From Panulirus ornatus (Eukaryota > Arthropoda > Malacostraca > Decapoda > Palinuridae), in NCBI RefSeq assembly GCF_036320965.1, contig NC_092228.1:20860003-20924002 (forward strand): a stretch of 64,000 nt of DNA, given 5' to 3'. Under the pieces are notes generated by a model. It had not been told where the DNA came from and did no database searches. It saw only the letters and a list, made by a program, of their open reading frames with translations. Below are positions 45,682-58,212 of the stretch, piece after piece (position 1 is the first letter of the stretch; the number at the start of each line of letters is the position of its first letter). Position numbers and translations under genes: made by a program.

Positions 45682-47265
45682 ACGGAATTCTTGATGCACT
45701 GGATGACGCGTAGGGAGGTACACGGCGGCGAGTATTATTGGAACATGACGTCAGCGTCTTACACACACCAGTGACCGTTAACTCCCACGCGACACCCATA
45801 CAGTCTCCAACACACAGACGTCTGCTTCACAATTGCTTCAGTAGTTCTGAACGTCTGTTTTGTCCTTACTTTCCTGGACAAATGCTTCATAGATTCTGAA
45901 CCCTTTTTCCCCCACACTAGTTTTTCTCATTATCCCACGGTAGAGCGAGTACGGCCTTGGAATGATACCGAACACATGAATAAGGCGTTATTTTACCGAT
46001 GGGCGTTGTCAAATATAGACAAAAATAAAAGAAGCTGGATTTTAAACGCCCCTAGCAGTCAATTGGCCCAGAGCAGCAATTAACCGACCACCCTCATCAT
46101 TAAATTCCCATGACCAGCCATTTCTTAAGAAACACATCCTCCCTTACACAAAACATTATAGTAAATTAATAGTAGTTAAGAATAACCTTAGTAGACCCTT
46201 ATCTTGAGCCTATGTATACAACTGTATGCTCCATACTTGATCATACATGACGTGAAAGATGTTTACATATTTGCTTAGAAATTTGCTATGAGCCTAGTCA
46301 CCACACCACTTCATATACTCCTAAATTACTGGTACAGATTACATTAGTTAGGTCATTTTAAGTTATGGCCTATCATTTGTAAGTTATTAAAGCTGTGAAC
46401 GTAATATTATATACAACATCGGAAAGTTCCCCTTCAGCATCCTCTCCCACATCCGTAAGACCACACAAACATCCATCTACGAAGTCGCTCATCTTAGCGG
46501 AGTTCAGCCCAGCCGTGTTCACCTCCTGGCGTGGATTTAGGCAAGATCTGGACCATTATTCCTGCAGCACTTTTCGTCTCTCATCATGGCAGGGGACCGT
46601 GTCAATAAAGCATGAGCGGTAATTAGCTATTAAGAGACCATGAACATAATTGCACTTAGGGAGGAGGAGGAGGAGGAAGAGGGGGAGTAAGTGGTGGCCA
46701 TGTTTGTTATTGCAAGATGTTTACTCTGGGCCTGGGGCAGCAAGCAAGCACAGGCAGCAATGTTGCTCGGCTCCCGCCCAAGACGAGATCCTGTTGGCTG
46801 GGGGGGGGGATCAACACGCCAATCATCTGTGCTCATCTTTGGGTTGGAAACCATCTAGCGATGATTTCCTCCACTCGTCCTGGTGTCCAATATCGGAACT
46901 TCTTATACAGACACGCAATACAGCGACGTTTAATTGAAGTTTGAAGTAAGTGCGCTTTGGAAAAAGACATAAGCAACCATCAGCACTACACAAGGCCATT
47001 AAACTTCGTATGTATACATGACGTGTACGATAAGGCTTCTGGACGACTGACGAAGCTGATGATAAGAGCCACAGGGTCATCATCAGCATATACACAACCC
47101 TCACCCAGCCACCTCCACTAATTGGCTGGCCGCCGTTGGCTGATAATGGCTTGGGCGTATATATATATACACACACACACACGTCCGACGTTGTACACAT
47201 ACGGTACACACACTCACTCACTCACCCAGGTACAGAGTGACTCCTTCGTTTCTTATCCCCTCAGA
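45031..47265. other. mostly unique sequence
   Basis: Two relict 21-bp units at 45,045-45,095, a GA array at 45,634-45,679, a GGA-rich patch at 46,660-46,690 and a short TA/CA block at 47,157-47,180. No gene recognised on either strand. Confidence 0.5.
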
Positions 47266-47545
47266 CCTGATGGTACGTACCTTGAGTGAGACGGTACGAC
47301 CTCACGTGAGCACGACGCGTCGGGGCGGGCCTAGAAAACTCCCCGGAACGACCCTGGATCACGATACGACCCTTGGGTACGATGGCTTGGCCGTTGAACC
47401 TGACCCCACACAAAAGGTTAGGTTCGAATCCACCACATCGTACCCCACAGGTCGTACCATCGTGTTCAGAGCGGTGTCGTACCGTTATGACGAAGGGTCG
47501 TACCGTCGTACTCAAGGGTCGTACCACTGAACTCAAGGAGTTAAA
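47266..47545. repeat. degenerate 21-bp minisatellite, third locus
   Basis: Scattered ACGGTACGACC units on the plus strand (47,270-47,400) and inverted GGTCGTACC units (47,450-47,530), including GGGTCGTACCGTCGTACTCA. Confidence 0.75.
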
Positions 47546-47826
47546 GCCAACCTTTAATCGACCTATACCAAACCTCACAACACCTCCGGGTTGATAATGA
47601 TAGCCTGTCCCTCCTCCTACGTCCTACCGTCATCCATTTCTAATTCCAGGTATAAAAAAAAACAAAAACAAAAAACGTCAAACATTAATTACCAACGCTC
47701 GTCCTTGAAATAATGCGTGCTAATATGACGTGCTAATGCCCGAACCGGCGATCTAAAGTAACGAATCCCTGAAACAGACAATCGGCAGACAGTTGAGCCA
47801 TTCAAAATGAATCACGGTACATAACT

Positions 47827-47828
<2 letters not shown>

Positions 47829-47883
<55 letters not shown>
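47829..47883. repeat. (TA)n tract
   Basis: Borders the 3' end of the inverted LINE 3' UTR that follows. Confidence 0.97.
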
Positions 47884-47886
<3 letters not shown>

Positions 47887-48288
47887 TTATTTTGCTTTGT
47901 CGCTGTCTCCCGCGTTAGCGAGGTAGCGCAAGGAAACAGACGAAAAAAAGTGGCCCAACCCACCCACATACACATGTATACGCATAAACGCCCACACACG
48001 CACATATACGTACCTATACATTTCAACGTATCCACACATATACATACACAGACATATACATATATACATGTGTACACATCCACACTTGCTGCCTTCATCC
48101 ATTCTCGTTGCATTCCCGCCACACAAGAAATGGCACCCCCTTCCCCCGCGTGCGTGCGAGGTAGCGGTGGGAAAAGACAACAAAGGCCACATTCGTTCAC
48201 ACTCAGTCTCTAGCTGTCATGTGTCATGCAACGAAACCACAGCTCCCTTTCCACATCCAGGCCCCACGAAACTTTCTATGGTTTATCC
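47884..48288 (-). mobile_element. RTE-like LINE 3' UTR, full length (fragment K, left part)
   Basis: Minus strand from CTGGGATAAACCATAGAAAG to the terminal GAGACAGCGACAAAGCAAAA. Both terminal modules are visible: one at 48,153-48,195 (GAGGTAGCGGTGGGAAAAGAC) and one at 47,896-47,945. Confidence 0.87.
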
Positions 48289-48785
48289 CAGATGTGGTAA
48301 TAAAAAGAGTGTGGTTGAGAGAGCAGAAGAGGGTGTTTTGAAATGGTTCGGTCACATGGAGAGAATGAGTGAGGAAAGATTGACCAAGAGGATATATGTG
48401 TCAGAGGTAAAGGGAACGAGGAGAAGTGGGAGACCAAATTGGAGGTGGAAAGATGGAGTGAAAAAGATTTTGAGCGATCGGGGCCTGAACATGCAGGAGG
48501 AGAAGCGTGCAAGAAATAGAGTGAATTAGAACGATGTGGTATAATGGGGTCGACGTGCGTTCAAAGAACTGAACACCAGGGCATGTAAAACGTCCGCGGA
48601 TATAAACCATGGGAAGGCGTGTGGGGTGTGGGGATGTGGATGGGCAGCTGTGGTATCGGTGCATTACACACACATGACAGCTTGTGTGTGCGGATGTGAT
48701 AACGGATGCGGCCTTTTCTTCGTCGTCTGTTCCTGCTGCGACCTCGCCAACGCGGGGAAACGGCGACCAAGAAAGAAAAGAGACA
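48289..48785 (+). pseudogene. RTE-like LINE C-terminal block (fragment K, right part)
   Basis: CGNKKSVVERAEEGVLKWFGHMERM then TKRIYVSEVKG and GRPNWRWKDGVKKIL, open to about 48,529, followed by a diverged 3' UTR with a single terminal module (GCTGCGACCTCGCCAACGCG). It meets the inverted 3' UTR head on. Confidence 0.85.
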
Positions 48786-49169
48786 TATCAACCTCTTACA
48801 ACCAGGTTTGCACCCCACTGCAGCCCAAACACTTTGCCCGCCCCGTACTGACACACGCGGTCGCCTCACGTCATATGGCGTGCACGATGTACCGTGACCT
48901 TAGAGGTCATAGTCTTACGTCTACCTCCCCTGTCGTAAGTCCCAGCAACTCCCCTGTCGTAAGTCCCACCAACGAACCCCTCGCGACGGAGTCCCCATCT
49001 CCCGTTGTCGTACAGGACGGCAGGGTTTACGACACACCGTAGTGAAGTGTGAGGCCAAATGACAGACGATCTGTCGTATGTCAACAAGACGAGAGGAGGA
49101 ACACACAGGGAGGAGCTGGTGTGGTGTATGTTACTGTACTACTGTCTGGCCGGCCAGTGACCCGTAAAT

Positions 49170-49183
<14 letters not shown>
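48786..49183. other. unassigned sequence
   Basis: Contains a 20-bp duplication of CTCCCCTGTCGTAAGTCCCA at 48,926-48,970. No gene seen. Confidence 0.5.

Positions 49184-49263
<80 letters not shown>
49184..49263. repeat. (TA)n tract
   Basis: Follows a short CA array; left border of a short element. Confidence 0.98.
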
Positions 49264-49265
<2 letters not shown>

Positions 49266-49274
49266 TCTTTCTTT

Positions 49275-49506
49275 TTTCTTTCAAACTATTCGCCATTTCC
49301 CGCATTAGCGAGGTAGCGTTAAGAACAGATGACTGGGCCTTTGAGGGACTACCCTCACCTGGCCCAATTCTCTGTTCCTTCTTTTGGAAAATTAAAAAAA
49401 AAATGAGAGGGGAGGATTTCCAGCCCCCCGCTCCCTCCCCTTTTAGTCGCCTTCTACGACACGCAGGGAATACGTGGGAAGTATTCTTGCTCCCCTATCC
49501 CCAGGG

Positions 49507-49509
<3 letters not shown>
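49275..49509 (-). mobile_element. short LINE-derived element, copy 6
   Basis: Plus strand from TTTCAAACTATTCGCCATTTCC to CCCCTATCCCCAGGGATA. Very close to copy 4. Confidence 0.88.

Positions 49510-49580
<71 letters not shown>
49510..49580. repeat. (TA)n tract
   Basis: Between short element copy 6 and a LINE 3' end. Confidence 0.98.
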
Positions 49581-49582
<2 letters not shown>

Positions 49583-49675
49583 GTGTATGTGGGAGGGTTG
49601 GGCCATTTCGTATGTTTCCTTGCGCTACCGCGCTAACGCGGGAGACAGCGACAAAGTAAAATATATAAAAATACA
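49581..49675 (+). mobile_element. solo RTE-like LINE 3' end (~95 bp)
   Basis: ATGTGTATGTGGGAGGGTTGG to GGGAGACAGCGACAAAGTAAA, the last module of the 3' UTR only, with TA on both sides. A severely 5'-truncated insertion or a break inside TA. Confidence 0.82.
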
Positions 49676-49692
49676 ATATATATATATATATC

Positions 49693-50273
49693 TCACTACA
49701 CACAACTATTTCTGTCTGGTTAGATAACGGTGAACTACAATTTACTGATTTAAAAAATATTTTTTTTTATCTTAATTCACCAATATATTCGGAGCCGATT
49801 GTGTGGGAGGGAAATTCGCCTTTGTTTTAAAATTGGAAATCTACATTATAAAGCGCGGCTTTGCATACTTTTTTTTTTAATGAAATTGCCGAGAGATACA
49901 TGATCATCGAATTAGTAATTTGCATTTTGAATCTCCATCTAACTTTGATTGCAACCACAGATTCATAAAACTGATTATGCATCAGAAATTCAATCAGCAA
50001 TTGGAACCAAATTCAAAAACCCCACACCTATCACGATTCAAAAATCTATCAGCAAATTATGATCTACTTCTGTCGCTAGCGTACGACTGTGCGAGACACA
50101 CACACACACACACACCAATCCTTTAAGACCAGAACTACGTATCTAAACTATCATTCGGGATGATGACAGCTTCTGTTTTATGAAAAAACTTTTTTTTTTC
50201 ATATTTAATCTAAAAAAAAAAAAAAAAATGCTCATGACGGGTCGGGTCGTGAAACTACATCCAGGTCGGGCCT

Positions 50274-50321
<48 letters not shown>

Positions 50322-51594
50322 GTTCTTCAGACCATGGCAGGTTTGGTCTCTGAACGACACATCAACGACCCGCTGAGAAGGTTACATGATGACGAGGTAT
50401 ACAGTGTACGTGTTGTAGCGGCAGAGACAGAACAATGGAGATGCATCATACACAGTCTGGGTCGGGTGATGCTAACACCCCCCCACGTCCACACCTTACC
50501 TTCTGAGACGCGGGTGACCTCTCGGGTGACCTCGCTGAGGTCAGTGGGTCATGAAGGGAGGCACACCAGCTGCCATCTCTCGAGGGCAAAAGCCGGAGTA
50601 ATAGCTGAAAAAAAAAAAGAGAGAAATAATTACAACGGAAAAATAAATACGTCACATTGGTAATTTGCATCTCATTATAATTTTCAGCCCCCTTGAGCAA
50701 AATTCCAAATGATTAAGTATGATGTATGTGGCCTTTGTCTCCTTGACCCTTAGGGATCAGGTCAAAGGTCAAGGTCATAGACTCGTGTTCATGGGGGGGG
50801 GGGGGGGGGGGGTTCATGAACGAAGACCTTGCGTTGAGAGCCAATGTCTTGCAACTGGGAAAAGTTTAATGACTTGGAATGTGTTCTTACGATCAGAAAT
50901 TGGAATGAAAAAAGTATAAATAACTTCAAGGAAAGAGTTTGGTATTAGAACTTGGCTCAAAAGTATAAAAAAAAAAACAACAATCAGTTCCAGATTCTGA
51001 GTTTAGTGTCTCGTAATTAGAAGTTGGCTGTCGAGGTGGAACACGACTGTCTGAAGTCGAACTTGTTTACACGAACTGTGAGGAACAGCTGAGCAGGGTG
51101 TCGGTATGGCGTCAAATCAGACGTCGACGGATCTGAGGGCAATTGTAAACCACTATACCTTGATGCCCTGGAGTTACTATCTCCGTCTTCTCTGGAATGA
51201 AAGGACTGGCTGTAAGCCAGAGGCGAGTTAAACAACGATCTATATCCTCTGTTTACAGTTTGCAGCAACAGCGGCCTCCCCCCGGCCGCCCGCCAGCCTC
51301 ACTCATACACCACTGCGTCGGTTTAATTCAGATACCTGGAGGTGGGTCATGACCCACGCAACACTGCAACATGAGCGTTTAACCTGCGCACAAAATTTAA
51401 TCACCAATAATGACACTAAATGATGCTAATTAAAAATGTATGAACTGATTTCATTCATCTAAAAATAGTCAGAAGAAACCAGAAGTGTTTGACGACTCCC
51501 AAGCGCGCTAAACCTGGACCTTTTTAAAGTCTCAAATCATGTGATTAACACGAGAAATATCCCGGATGTTATGAAGGTGGTCGTTTGTGGTACA
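49693..51594. other. mostly unique sequence
   Basis: CA array at 50,096-50,115, GA array at 50,276-50,319, G run at 50,793-50,812. No gene recognised; a 109-codon frame at 50,334-50,663 has no family resemblance I can name. Confidence 0.5.
50759..50777 (+). promoter_or_regulatory. possible nuclear-receptor site: three AGGTCA half-sites
   Basis: AGGTCAAAGGTCAAGGTCA holds a perfect DR1 (AGGTCA-A-AGGTCA) and a directly abutting third half-site. DR1 is the classic site of RXR/HNF4/COUP-type receptors. No gene is visible nearby and short motifs occur by chance. Confidence 0.25.
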
Positions 51595-51850
51595 ACGACC
51601 ATGTCGTTCCATTATAAGAGTAAGCAGTAGTAATCATGGTCTGGTCGTTCCATTATAAGAGTAAGCAGTAGTAATCATGGTCTGGTCGTTCCATTATAAG
51701 GGTCAGAAGTAATCATGGTCTGGTCGTTCCATCATAAGGGTCAGAAGTAATCATGGTCTGGTCGTTCCATCATAAGGGTCAGAAGTAATCATGGTCTGGT
51801 CGTTCCATTATAAGGGTAAGAAGTAATCATGGTCTGGTCGTTCTATCTCG
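51595..51850. repeat. 38/41-bp minisatellite (AATCATGGTCTGGTCGTTCC)
   Basis: Six units with ATTATAAGGGTCAGAAGT as second half; the first two carry GAGTAAGCAGTA and are 41 bp. Confidence 0.95.
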
Positions 51851-52229
51851 TAGGCAAAGCAGTAGTATTAGTTATCATGATTCCGTGACATACAGTGTCC
51901 CACCCTTGACCTGGTGTTGGTGTATGTTTACACTACAATCTCCCAGAGTTCTCGAGCCAAGACGAGACCTAACTTCGTATCCCTCCAAGAGTTTACACAA
52001 GTCACGGCAACATTGAATTAAGAGGTGCTCTTCCTGCTTGCCTTAACCGCTTCAACCTTATCCATATAACTGTACAGGTGAGGTAAACAACGAATATGTC
52101 AAATACATTGAACATCCGGGATCACAACACGTAATAAACAATGATACATATGAAACAGATCGAATATAAAGTAGTTACATATAACACAAGAAACAGCGAT
52201 CCAAAGTATAATAATTACATATAACACAA

Positions 52230-52400
52230 CGATCACATCTATTCTAGACTATAACTGACAACTACATAACGATAAATGACAACTACATAACGATAATTGA
52301 CGGCTATATAACGAACTGAAACTAGGCTATAACTAACAACTACATAACGATAAATGACAACTTCATTACGATAACTGACGGCTAAATAACGATCACATCC
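52230..52400. repeat. degenerate ~21-bp repeat (ACAACTACATAACGATAA)
   Basis: Six to eight irregular units with GACGGCTA variants. Confidence 0.8.
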
Positions 52401-55264
52401 ATGCTAGATCATAGGCTATAACACAGAGATCACAACACGTTGTGACTGAGGTTGTATATGACGTCAATACAAATCATGCCAGTGACACGAGACTTTTCTG
52501 AAGTCTGCCCAGTGTGTCACTTACTGAATATCGTGTCATTATGTTTGATTTGCCTTGTGCGAGAAATTATGAACCATAAACTTTGACTATACTAAATACG
52601 CAATGTCATAAAGAAAGTACACATTATCCATGAATATTTACTGTTGTGATACACTATACCAGCACAAACCTTCAAGACAAGATCAAAACTGATATGACAT
52701 TCTTTAGCACATCAGAATCCTGGTGTGTGTGTGTGTGTGTGTGTGTGTTAGCGTCACATTTTAAAGCGAAGGAAATCATAGTCAAAGATTCTGAATTGTT
52801 TTTCCAGCTGGCAATGAGTGTCAAATTAACTAAAATTGTTGGAAATAACTGAAATCACTCCAGAAGTTTCTCTGCAGCGAACGTGTTCATAGATATATCA
52901 CACTGACGAAGGAAAATAATCACGTTTTTATCATCTTCACATTTCTGTTTTTTCCTTGTTATTTTCACATACATTTATTGGCCTCTGAAAAATGACTCCA
53001 AATAAAGCAGACAACGATAGCAACGGAAGGTCGGCTTCCATGTTAGTGCCAAGGTCTGCCAGCAGGTTAGGCAAGACATACTCCCTCACACGCTCACAAC
53101 ATGAACAGTTACTTCATTACAACATAGAAACCTAAGACGTTCTCGCTGGACGGAAGATTCTGTGAGAAAATAGAGATAAAAAACTGCTGCTATCATATAT
53201 TTACGGCCGGCCCTTATCATGTACGCATCTCCTCTGGTGAACTTGTGCCCGGATCTATGACTCATCTAAATATAGCAGGTGGTAAACACACCATCGGCAC
53301 GTAAACAGAAAAAAGGAAAAATAGCCCGCCCCCCACCCCACACACCACCCCACCTCGGGCGGGCTGCAAACGCTGGGGGAATTTTCCATGATATCTCCGC
53401 CTGCAATACGTCTTACCGCTGCCTGGGCTGGAATAAATTATAGGGCTGCGTCACCTGGAGCACGTCACAGACGGTGGGAGGCAACGCCTCGCCACGGCCG
53501 TCTCCAGCAGTCATGACATGCGTGCTGACGCCCCCCTGATATGGCTCTCCTACTTTTACTGATGACTATCTCCCCGGCAATGCTGTCCTCGTTTCCACCC
53601 CCCAAATGAACCCATCTTGGCAATTCAATTTGCTGCTATCAGTAACGGCGAAGCATAGCTGTCCCACTCCAGCACAGGAAATAATGTTGGGTACTTTCAA
53701 GGTGGAGGAGTGGCGTAGCTACAGGGTGGTGCGGATGACGCCATATTTCCCATGATCCTCACCTCCGGCCGCCATGACTTGAGTGAACCTCTCATCAACA
53801 TTGAAGGGCAGCAAGACACTGAAAACATCCTCCACGGATCATTCCAGAACAATTACCAAGCCAGAACAGTCAGCAGGTCGTGGTCTTAAAGTGAACTCCC
53901 GCCACGCATGAACAAGGTCGAGTCATCAATCATACAAATTTCACGCAACGCGAACTAAATTACCCGATAGTTCTTGCTTGAAAATAAGTTGTTTGTCCTG
54001 GTTTGGTTGAAGGACAGTAAGGGCTCAACATTAATAAGGCATCAAGAAAAATTCGATTCACATACATGAACGTAGTTTTTATATCTTGGTTTTTATCGCA
54101 GAGGCCACTGTACGTAAGACTGGTTCTACACGGACGTAGCTTGAATAAATAATGAGTAAACTTTATAAATAACACATCCTGGGGACTTCATATCTGGTAA
54201 TACTCGTGTGTATACGAAAACTTATACACTAAAACTTGTCAATACCTGCTAACAACCAACCCTGCACATACGTTCTTTCGTTGTAAATATACGTCTATTA
54301 TGTATTCACCTGTCCCAAGTGAAGGTTAAAGCTGCTTCATTTCTTACCCTAAGGCCTGGATATTGCACAACAGGTAGCCATTATCGCTGGGTCGATTCAG
54401 CACTTAATTCTCCAAGAAAATTGTATTGAAAGTTCACTCAGCCGTGACACGCCAGCCATTGTTGACAGTTGACGCCACCTGTACACCAGATGAGGGTAAA
54501 CATCTTATCAACACATCCGGAAAAAACCCATCCCTTATTCACTGATATCTTACTGCCAGCAGTTTTCTTTTAATAAGATGTATAGAGAAACTTGCAGGTA
54601 GTTGTAAATCTCTATGAACGCTTTTACAAAAATTATACAAGACTTACGTCTGGCAGCTGTGTATGTTTATGTCTTAGACCCTCGGCAGAGAGGAAAAAAG
54701 ATAGGAAACTCCTTCCTTTTTTTTTTTCATCTTCTTATCGTACTTGCTGTCAACTTTTGACATGTTTCCCACCTTCTCAATAGGTTGCTCTGGGGTGGAT
54801 GTCGAGTGATTGTTTACCAGCCTGGACAATAAAGAAGCACAAACAATAAACGCATTCAATTGTTCGGTCTATAGCCGTTGTTTGCAACCATGTAATGTCT
54901 ATTGCGTTTGCAGTCTATTGTTCTATTGTGTCTATGATTCCTTCTGGAGATATGAAAATAGTAAGATTTGTGACTATGGCTTTGAAGAAATGATTCCTAG
55001 GAATCATCTTGCTTAGATACGATTTCCGTGTACACTGTAAACGTAATTACTTTGTTATTATGATCATAACCACGACACATAACTAATGATGGAAGAGCTA
55101 CGGTCTGTAAACCACAATGACGATTATAAGAAAAGCCTTTGCGAAGGCCTGGAGCATAACATGAAGCAAGAGACAAGGTGCCTAATGTCATGATACAAGA
55201 CAATATAAGGATAATAAACGAGTTCAATTTGCAGAATCATATTTACCTATTATAACCTTATTGT
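52401..55264. other. unique sequence, no gene recognised
   Basis: Only a GT array (52,722-52,748) and an A/T-rich background are seen. A GC-richer block at 53,320-53,900 has little low-complexity DNA and would be the first place to look for conserved non-coding sequence. Confidence 0.5.
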
Positions 55265-56870
55265 CTTTCGCGCTTAAGTAGGGGCAGCATCAGGAACAGG
55301 GATACAATGGCCACATTTGCACGCATCTACTCACTTGCTGTCATGTGTAATGTACTGAAACCAGCACCCACCATTCACAGCCAAGCCCCACTGCTTCATC
55401 AGCCCTGGCCCAGTCTCCTGACAGCACATCGTTCCCTGTAAACCAAATCGATCCATTTCATTCTATCCAATGCATAATCCCCCCCCCCCCCCACCCTCCA
55501 ATAACTCAGGCCCCGATACCCCAAAGCTTCTTGTATTCCATCCTTCCATCTCTTCCTTTTCTTTCCCCACATCTATCACTTTTTTTCTCTTGATCTTTGC
55601 TCATTCTTTCCATATGCCCAAACCATCTTAGCACATCCTGATTGGCCATATCATCTAGACTGCACATGCAGCTACACCTCCCTCTCACACTTATTCCTCA
55701 TTTGAGCAAGCAATGCTTCTCCAACAAGTCCACCCTCTTCTTTTCCTCACCATTCAAGCTTCCAAGGCTCATACAAGCAACACTGTCAAGACGGACGTAC
55801 CTCTAAATATTCCCATCTTTGTCCTGTGATCACTGACCTCTGCCCCCATATGCTCCTTAGGGCACCTAGGACCTTAGCCCCTTCTTCCACTTCGCCCCTC
55901 GTGGTTCCATCGGCTGCCACTTCCATTATCGAGTATCTACAACACTCCACTTCCTCCAGGTACTCCACCGTTTAATATTACACTCAAACCATCCTCTCTC
56001 ATGCCTCTCTTGTACTTCAATTCCTCACTAAAGTCTGCCACCAGAGCCGTATCATCTATAAACAGCAAATGATTCACATCCTTAGCCGCCCAACCTCCAC
56101 AAGCTCTGAGAAAACTGTACACCTGCCCCTTACTTCAAGACTCTTTCATCTACTCCCCCCCCCCCCCACTACTCATCCATGAAGAGATTAAAAAGCCATG
56201 ATGACATCACATACCTTTCACACGGTGTCACTCGCCTTACCCCCCCCCCCCCCCCAATGGCTCTCATGCCTTATCATTCTGGTAAAATCTCCTCACTGCA
56301 TTTAGCAGTTATCCTCCCACACAACAGTGCCTTCTACACGACATCTCTTTCAACCCTATTATACGCTCTTTACAAACAGATGTCACACACAAATCCCCCC
56401 CTTTTTTCACATGTATCTCGCACACATTTTTCACAGCAAACACCTAGTCCACACATTCTCTACCACTCCTGAAGCCACATTGCTCTTTCCCCATTTAATG
56501 CTCTGTGCATGCAACCAACTTCTTACTCACCATATACATGAGTAGCATCATACGTTTGTTGTTTCAACATTCATTTCTGATCCTCGCCCTTGTGCAAGGC
56601 ACTAAATATGCATTCTACCTGTCCTCATGCGCTCACAAATGCACACGTCGAACAGCCTGACTAAACAGTTAATAGCACTGTCACTAATGTCTTCGGAAAC
56701 TCACGTGCAATCCCATCCACTCCCGCTTTGTTCCATTCCCCCCCTCTCGCAAGGTGTTCACGACCTCCTCTCTTTTCACTACAACATTCGCCACAAATAT
56801 CTCACTTTGCATGCCATCTTGTCCCCCCCCCCCCCCTACACACACACGCAGGAGTCGCATATCGTAAACA
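55265..56870 (-). pseudogene. old RTE-like LINE copy O
   Basis: Minus strand order: SEIFVANVVVKREEVVNTL near 56,800, reverse transcriptase motif 1 region, [13 protein letters not shown] (56,176-56,216), [17 protein letters not shown] (motif C as FIDD), EYLEEVECCRYS, AKVLGALRS, RWFGHMERMSKD, then a 3' UTR with CATGTGTAATGTACTG-like sequence. Many stops and shifts. Four C runs of 10-15 bases interrupt it (near 55,485; 56,160; 56,245; 56,830). It is related to, but much older than, copies A-J. Confidence 0.82.
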
Positions 56871-56984
56871 ACCGTTCTTACGAAAATTACCTTCCCTGAC
56901 CGACCTACCTCTTCCTTAGGCACCGGCTGTCCACACCTGGTCACCACGACAGGTCCTTCTCCAACGTCACCAGGTTATGTCGCT

Positions 56985-57335
56985 CTAGAAGGTCAGCACA
57001 CTCACTTTATAAGGTCATCAAGCTAGGCCAGTGTACAAGGTCACCAACTAGGCTATTCTACAAGGTTACCAAACCATGTCAGTGTACAAGGTCATCAAAC
57101 CAGGTCAATATATAAGGTAACTAAGGTAAGTCACTGTAAAAGGTTACCTTAAGTCACTGTAAAAGGTCACCTGAAGTCACTGTAAAAGGTCATCTTATTC
57201 TACAAAGGTCACTGCACAAGGTCAACGGAAAGCGTCCTTATCCAAGGATACTGTGCAAAATTTTCTGAACAAAGTTAAAGGTCACTAAATAAGGTCATTC
57301 GAAGACGATACAAGGTCATCTTTGAAGGTAATCAT
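56985..57335. repeat. degenerate ~24-bp repeat rich in AAGGTCA
   Basis: At least ten AGGTCA words in about 350 bp, all in one direction, clearest where AAGTCACTGTAAAAGGTCA repeats (57,133-57,195). The array is a minisatellite first; receptor binding is only a possibility. Confidence 0.75.
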
Positions 57336-57970
57336 GCAAGGTGAATCCATGGCTTTATTACCTCCTTCAGTTCAACCAGTCAAATTTACATTCCAAATAA
57401 GACGCAGGACGGCACGACCCCTGATCATGGCCTTGGGTCGTGCTCAAGAGAGGGAATGGTCGTGCTGATGGGGTAAATATTCGTGTAATTACGGCTCTGC
57501 GTCGTGTCAATGTCGGAATAAATGTCACGAACACGTAGTCAGTCAGTCCCGTCTCTGGGCGGCAAAAGTGCTGCCTTGCTGACCCTAATTAGCCTATAAC
57601 CAAAAACACACACGAGACTAACCAGAAACGTTTGATGTCGTTTGTGAAGTGAAAGATCTAAAAACGAAAAAGATTTCCTTTATCTAGAAGAGGTTATAAA
57701 AACTTATGATACAGCTTATGCTGATATGTTTCCTTATTCTCTGTTTTACTGTATTACGTCATGCAGACCCGTGACATAACAGAGTGACAGCCTAAGTTCC
57801 CACTTTATGTGGGAGGTGGTGTGTGTGTGTGTGTGTGTGTGGGAGGAGGAGGGGAGGAAGGCTCTGCCCACACTTACACATGCCCCCACCCCGACTCTCG
57901 AGCCATGTTCCGTCTCACGCCACAATCCCTGAAATACTTTGCAACACTGTCTTCCACGACCGTAAACTTT

Positions 57971-58212
57971 TAGGGTTAGGTTAAGTTAGGTTAAGTTAGG
58001 TTTAGGTTAGGTTACAGCTAGGTTAGGTTAAGTTGGTTGTGGCTAAACTAAGTTGGTTTAAAGTGTTCTAGGATACATTAAGTTAGACTACGTTGTACTA
58101 CATCAAGTTAGGTTGAAAGATTATGTTAGGCTTCGTTAGGTTAGATCAAGTTGGGTTAAGTCAAGTTAGGTTAGGTTTAGCTAGGTTACGTTAGACTAAG
58201 CTAGGTTAGGTT
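57971..58212. repeat. degenerate TTAGG telomere-type repeat
   Basis: Runs of GGTTAGGTTAAGTTAGGTTA mixed with GTTGGTT and CTAGGTTA variants. TTAGG is the ancestral arthropod telomere unit; here it is interstitial and decayed. Confidence 0.75.

Noticed and set aside
50334..50663. 109-codon frame starting MAGLVSERH
   Set aside because: No recognisable family and ends in a Lys-rich A run; could be chance. Transcript data would decide.
53320..53900. Conserved exon or enhancer
   Set aside because: GC-richer and free of repeats, but I see no convincing frame and cannot test conservation from one sequence.
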